A DNA stretch of 64,000 nucleotides from Osmia lignaria lignaria (taxonomy: Eukaryota; Arthropoda; Insecta; Hymenoptera; Megachilidae): positions 3,286,001 through 3,350,000 of the forward strand of contig NC_135036.1 in the NCBI RefSeq assembly GCF_051020975.1, written 5' to 3'. A model generated the notes under the pieces. It was not told the DNA's origin. It searched no databases and was given only the letters and a program-made list of their open reading frames with translations. Positions 61,142 to 64,000 of this stretch are shown piece by piece (within the stretch, counting starts at the first letter, position 1; each line of letters begins with the position of its first letter). The translations under genes and the position numbers were made by a program.

Positions 61142-64000
61142 TTATGACAAACCCATGAAATTGGCCCCTTTGCCTTCTAAATTTATCTCAGAGGAGACAA
61201 TGTTTAGAGTATTTTTAAATGTTTCATTGTCATCTAAAGGTTCGCCATTAATTGCTGCTGGGACTTTACTATTATCCAGCATTGAAATGTGATTACCTTC
61301 GACCACATATATGTTCACTTTTCCATATGTTAACTGAAAATTGTTTAATTTAAACACTTGAATGAACCCTTTACTAAAGAAATTTTATTAAAAACTAATA
61401 GTGCATGAAAATACTAATTCTAACACTATCTTTAAACTGTCATCATTTTATGTACCATACTATCTAAAGTTAAGAAATTAATAACTATTGTAAGAATGTG
61501 TTTAGGGTATCTTACCTTACTGCAACCATAAGAATGATCATCAAGCTGCACAGCTTGCAATGTTGGTTTTAATAATGTGATAGGTGTTCTAAGAGGTGGC
61601 AAAGAAGTGGGATTATATTTATCTATAGCACATAGACGATTGAACAGGAATGTGGAAAATGTTTTCTGATTTTCAGGGGTGTAAACTTTAAGAACTTCTG
61701 GGGGTGTGTGTTGAACCATTTTCTCTAACTTTTCATACCACGTGGTGCAGTTGTCCAATTCCAATTTGAACTGTAAAAGTACACGAATTATACATTGAAT
61801 ATCCAGCATTAGTTAGGAGAAATTATAAAATCTTATACCCTACCTCTGCTATGGTAGGTGACTTGCAGAAATTTAGTATATCAACCAAGAATTTGTCCTG
61901 CAATTCCTCATGTGTAGAAGCTTCGAAATGATTTTCCCTTATGGCTCTCATGTAATCAGGAGATCCATCAATTAAAATTAGATGACCGACTAGGCCATGG
62001 GCTTCTAATCTCCTTGCAAGTTCAATAGCTATTATTGATCCATATGAATATCCAACGATCACGAAGTCTCTGCGACCCTTACTCCTTTCCAAAACATGCT
62101 AGAAACAAAATAGAAAATATATAATATTCTTTCTGTTCAGCTTTGTCGATACAATCAAAATACAAACAGGTAAAAGACGTTCTGCCATCTCCTCTACAGA
62201 CTGATCTGTGTCGTATATTTTTGATTGCAAAACAGTGGCTGGGAACTTCAAAAATGGTGTCAATGGGTAGAAAATAGAAGCAGATCCTTCGATACCCGGT
62301 ATAAGGAATATTTCGTTCTTCTTTTCTCCACATTTAATGGGAAGTTCGACGCAGGGTTCAGTATTTAATATAGACACATTCAATGTCTTCATCAGTAGCC
62401 TCATACCATTTAAGTGTTCCGTTTTAACGACAGATTTTGTGACCTGTTTCTTCTGTTTCTTTGTGTCTTTGGCAGACATCTCGACGAGTTTAGCTATATT
62501 CAGTACTCGAATATCTTGTGCAGTTAGGAATACTTCAAAATCTCGTTCCAGGGTCTGTTTGATTTCCACAGCCATCATAGAATCCATTCCAAGTTCAGAT
62601 AAGGAAGAGCTCTGACTCACTGTCTTCAGGTCCTTTATACCTAAAGACAAAAACAAGAGCTTACAAGTTTTGTTCCGCATAATAATTTAAGGATAAAGAT
62701 GGAAATGTACTCATGATATTCATCACTGCTTCTAGAACGTTACTAGCCTCACTGGCACTAGGACGTTTCTCTGCAACTACCATGCTAGCCACAATAGGTC
62801 TGCTCTGCGATAAAAATTTATCCAATTCCGCCAAACACGAGGACACCTTCTGTTGTAACGTCCCACCAATTATGAGCTCCTGTTTGTTTTCCCACATATC
62901 TGCAGCTAGACCAACTTCTCCTATGACTCCCCATTCAATAGCCATGCCTGGCAGACCTTCCTCTACCCTCTTCTCGCAAATCCTCTCTGACACAGAGTTA
63001 CCCATACCATAATTTGCCTGTCCATTCATTCCTCTTCCACAAGAAAGGGAAGAAAATACCACAAAGTGGCGAAGCTTTGGACAAATCTTCCTGGAGACCT
63101 CATCCAGTTTCTTAGTAATTCCAGCCTTTGGCTTCATGCTCTCTTCAAAGTTCGTCTCAGTCTGGTTTACGATTAGACAATCTTTCAATATAGCTGCAAG
63201 GTTGAAGATGCCATCCACTGGTGCCTGTTTCTCTGCTGACCTCAGGGTAAACTCGCAGTCGTTCGTTTTTGAAAGATCCACACCAGAGATTATTAGAACC
63301 TTCACTCCATACGATTTCCATGTTTCTGTCCTCATTCTTTGGTAGCCGTTCTTAATACCACCGCGTGATACTATTACTAGATTCATAGCCCCACGTACAA
63401 CTAACCAATCAGCTACTTCTAGACCCAATCCACCTAATCCTCCCACGATTACATAACTCTTGTTTGGTGATGCGTTGAATCGCGGGTAAGCGGATATTGG
63501 GGTGTTCAAGGGTTCCTTTTCATCCCCCACTTTGATTAAAATCTGTGGACAAACTTTGGAAATGTAGATTCTCTAAACAATGCAAATATAAATAACTGCA
63601 ATTAAGTTAATTGAAACAATCACCTTTCCAATATGTTTTCCAGCTGCCATGTACCTGAATGCGTCTTCTACTTGATGTCTCTCAAAGCATTTTCTGATCA
63701 AAGGCTTGACAGCCTTGGAGTATAGGTAAGTGTTAACAAAATGATGCAGCTCCTCTTGTAGTTTAGGTATAACACCATTGATCATGCTATCCAGCATGAT
63801 CCCATGGAAGCTAATTTCCTTTAAGAATATCTCCATTCCCAGTGGATTGTTAGAAGCCAGATCGAATTTGCCAATTTCTAGAAAACGACCTCGGTAACAC
63901 AAACATCTAACCGATGCCAGAAGCTTGTCTTCGGATAAGGAATTCAAAACAATGTCTACTCCTTTGCCATTCGTCTGTTTCATCACCATCTGTTCGAAAC
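61142..64000 (-). CDS. FASN: Fatty acid synthase, C-terminal part (ER to thioesterase), partial
   Basis: Six exons on the minus strand, the first running off the window: 64000-63624, 63542-62711, 62640-62168, 62098-61844, 61770-61516 and 61333-61142, about 794 aa. Domains in order: end of the enoyl reductase (GKGVDIVLNSLSEDKL); ketoreductase with the NADPH loop GGLGGLG and active-site region GQANYGMGNS; acyl carrier protein with the phosphopantetheine serine in LGMDSMMAVEI; and thioesterase with GIEGSAS, nucleophile motif GYSYG and histidine in EGNHISML. All key residues seen are present, so the protein is probably active. The enzyme makes palmitate from acetyl- and malonyl-CoA in the cytosol. 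Insects carry several paralogues and I cannot say which one this is. The junction between exons 2 and 3 of this set (giving MSIKDLK) is the least certain. Confidence 0.96.

Noticed and set aside
1..64000. tRNA, rRNA, known microRNA or CRISPR arrays
   Set aside because: None recognised by eye on either strand; repeats seen are inverted or dispersed, not spaced direct repeats.

Overview
The window looks like a scaffold piece from a hymenopteran insect, most likely a bee. The tachykinin precursor encodes SPFRYLG- and NPRWEFRGKFVGVR-type peptides, which I know from the honeybee. Introns are short with GT-AG borders, intergenic DNA is AT-rich, and there are many small TA-flanked inverted-repeat elements and CCTAA/CCCTAA telomere-like repeats. 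The genus cannot be fixed from sequence alone. All gene models were built by hand from reading frames, splice signals and family conservation.

Layout, left to right. (1) 0.46-6.47 kb, plus: a 16-exon coronin-7/POD1 gene. (2) 9.39-10.99 kb, minus: UFM1, with a FANCF-like gene on the same strand inside its second intron. (3) 12.96-16.65 kb, minus: five coding exons of the tachykinin precursor. A likely promoter and non-coding first exon (CRE, TATA, Inr, splice donor) lies at about 41.1-41.3 kb, which would make a 28-kb gene. (4) 17-41 kb: the inferred giant 5' intron of tachykinin. It is full of foldback/MITE elements and holds a LINE fragment, an IS1595/Merlin-like transposon remnant, a palindrome with telomere-like repeats at its apex, and a 632-codon orphan reading frame on the plus strand. 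(5) 46.46-48.00 kb, plus: the intramembrane protease SPPL3. (6) 51.83-55.03 kb, minus: the store-operated calcium channel subunit Orai. (7) 59.30-60.25 kb, plus: an HCFC1R1-like small nuclear protein, with a transposon abutting its 5' end. (8) 61.14-64.00 kb, minus: the 3' half of a fatty acid synthase gene, cut by the window edge.

These are unrelated housekeeping and neuro-signalling genes; nothing suggests an operon-like pathway. The most notable points are the UFM1/FANCF-like arrangement, where the first UFM1 exons can join in frame to the FANCF-like exon through a 65-bp intron, the distal tachykinin promoter, the telomere-bearing palindrome, the orphan ORF, and two related foldback transposons that keep a recognisable transposase segment.
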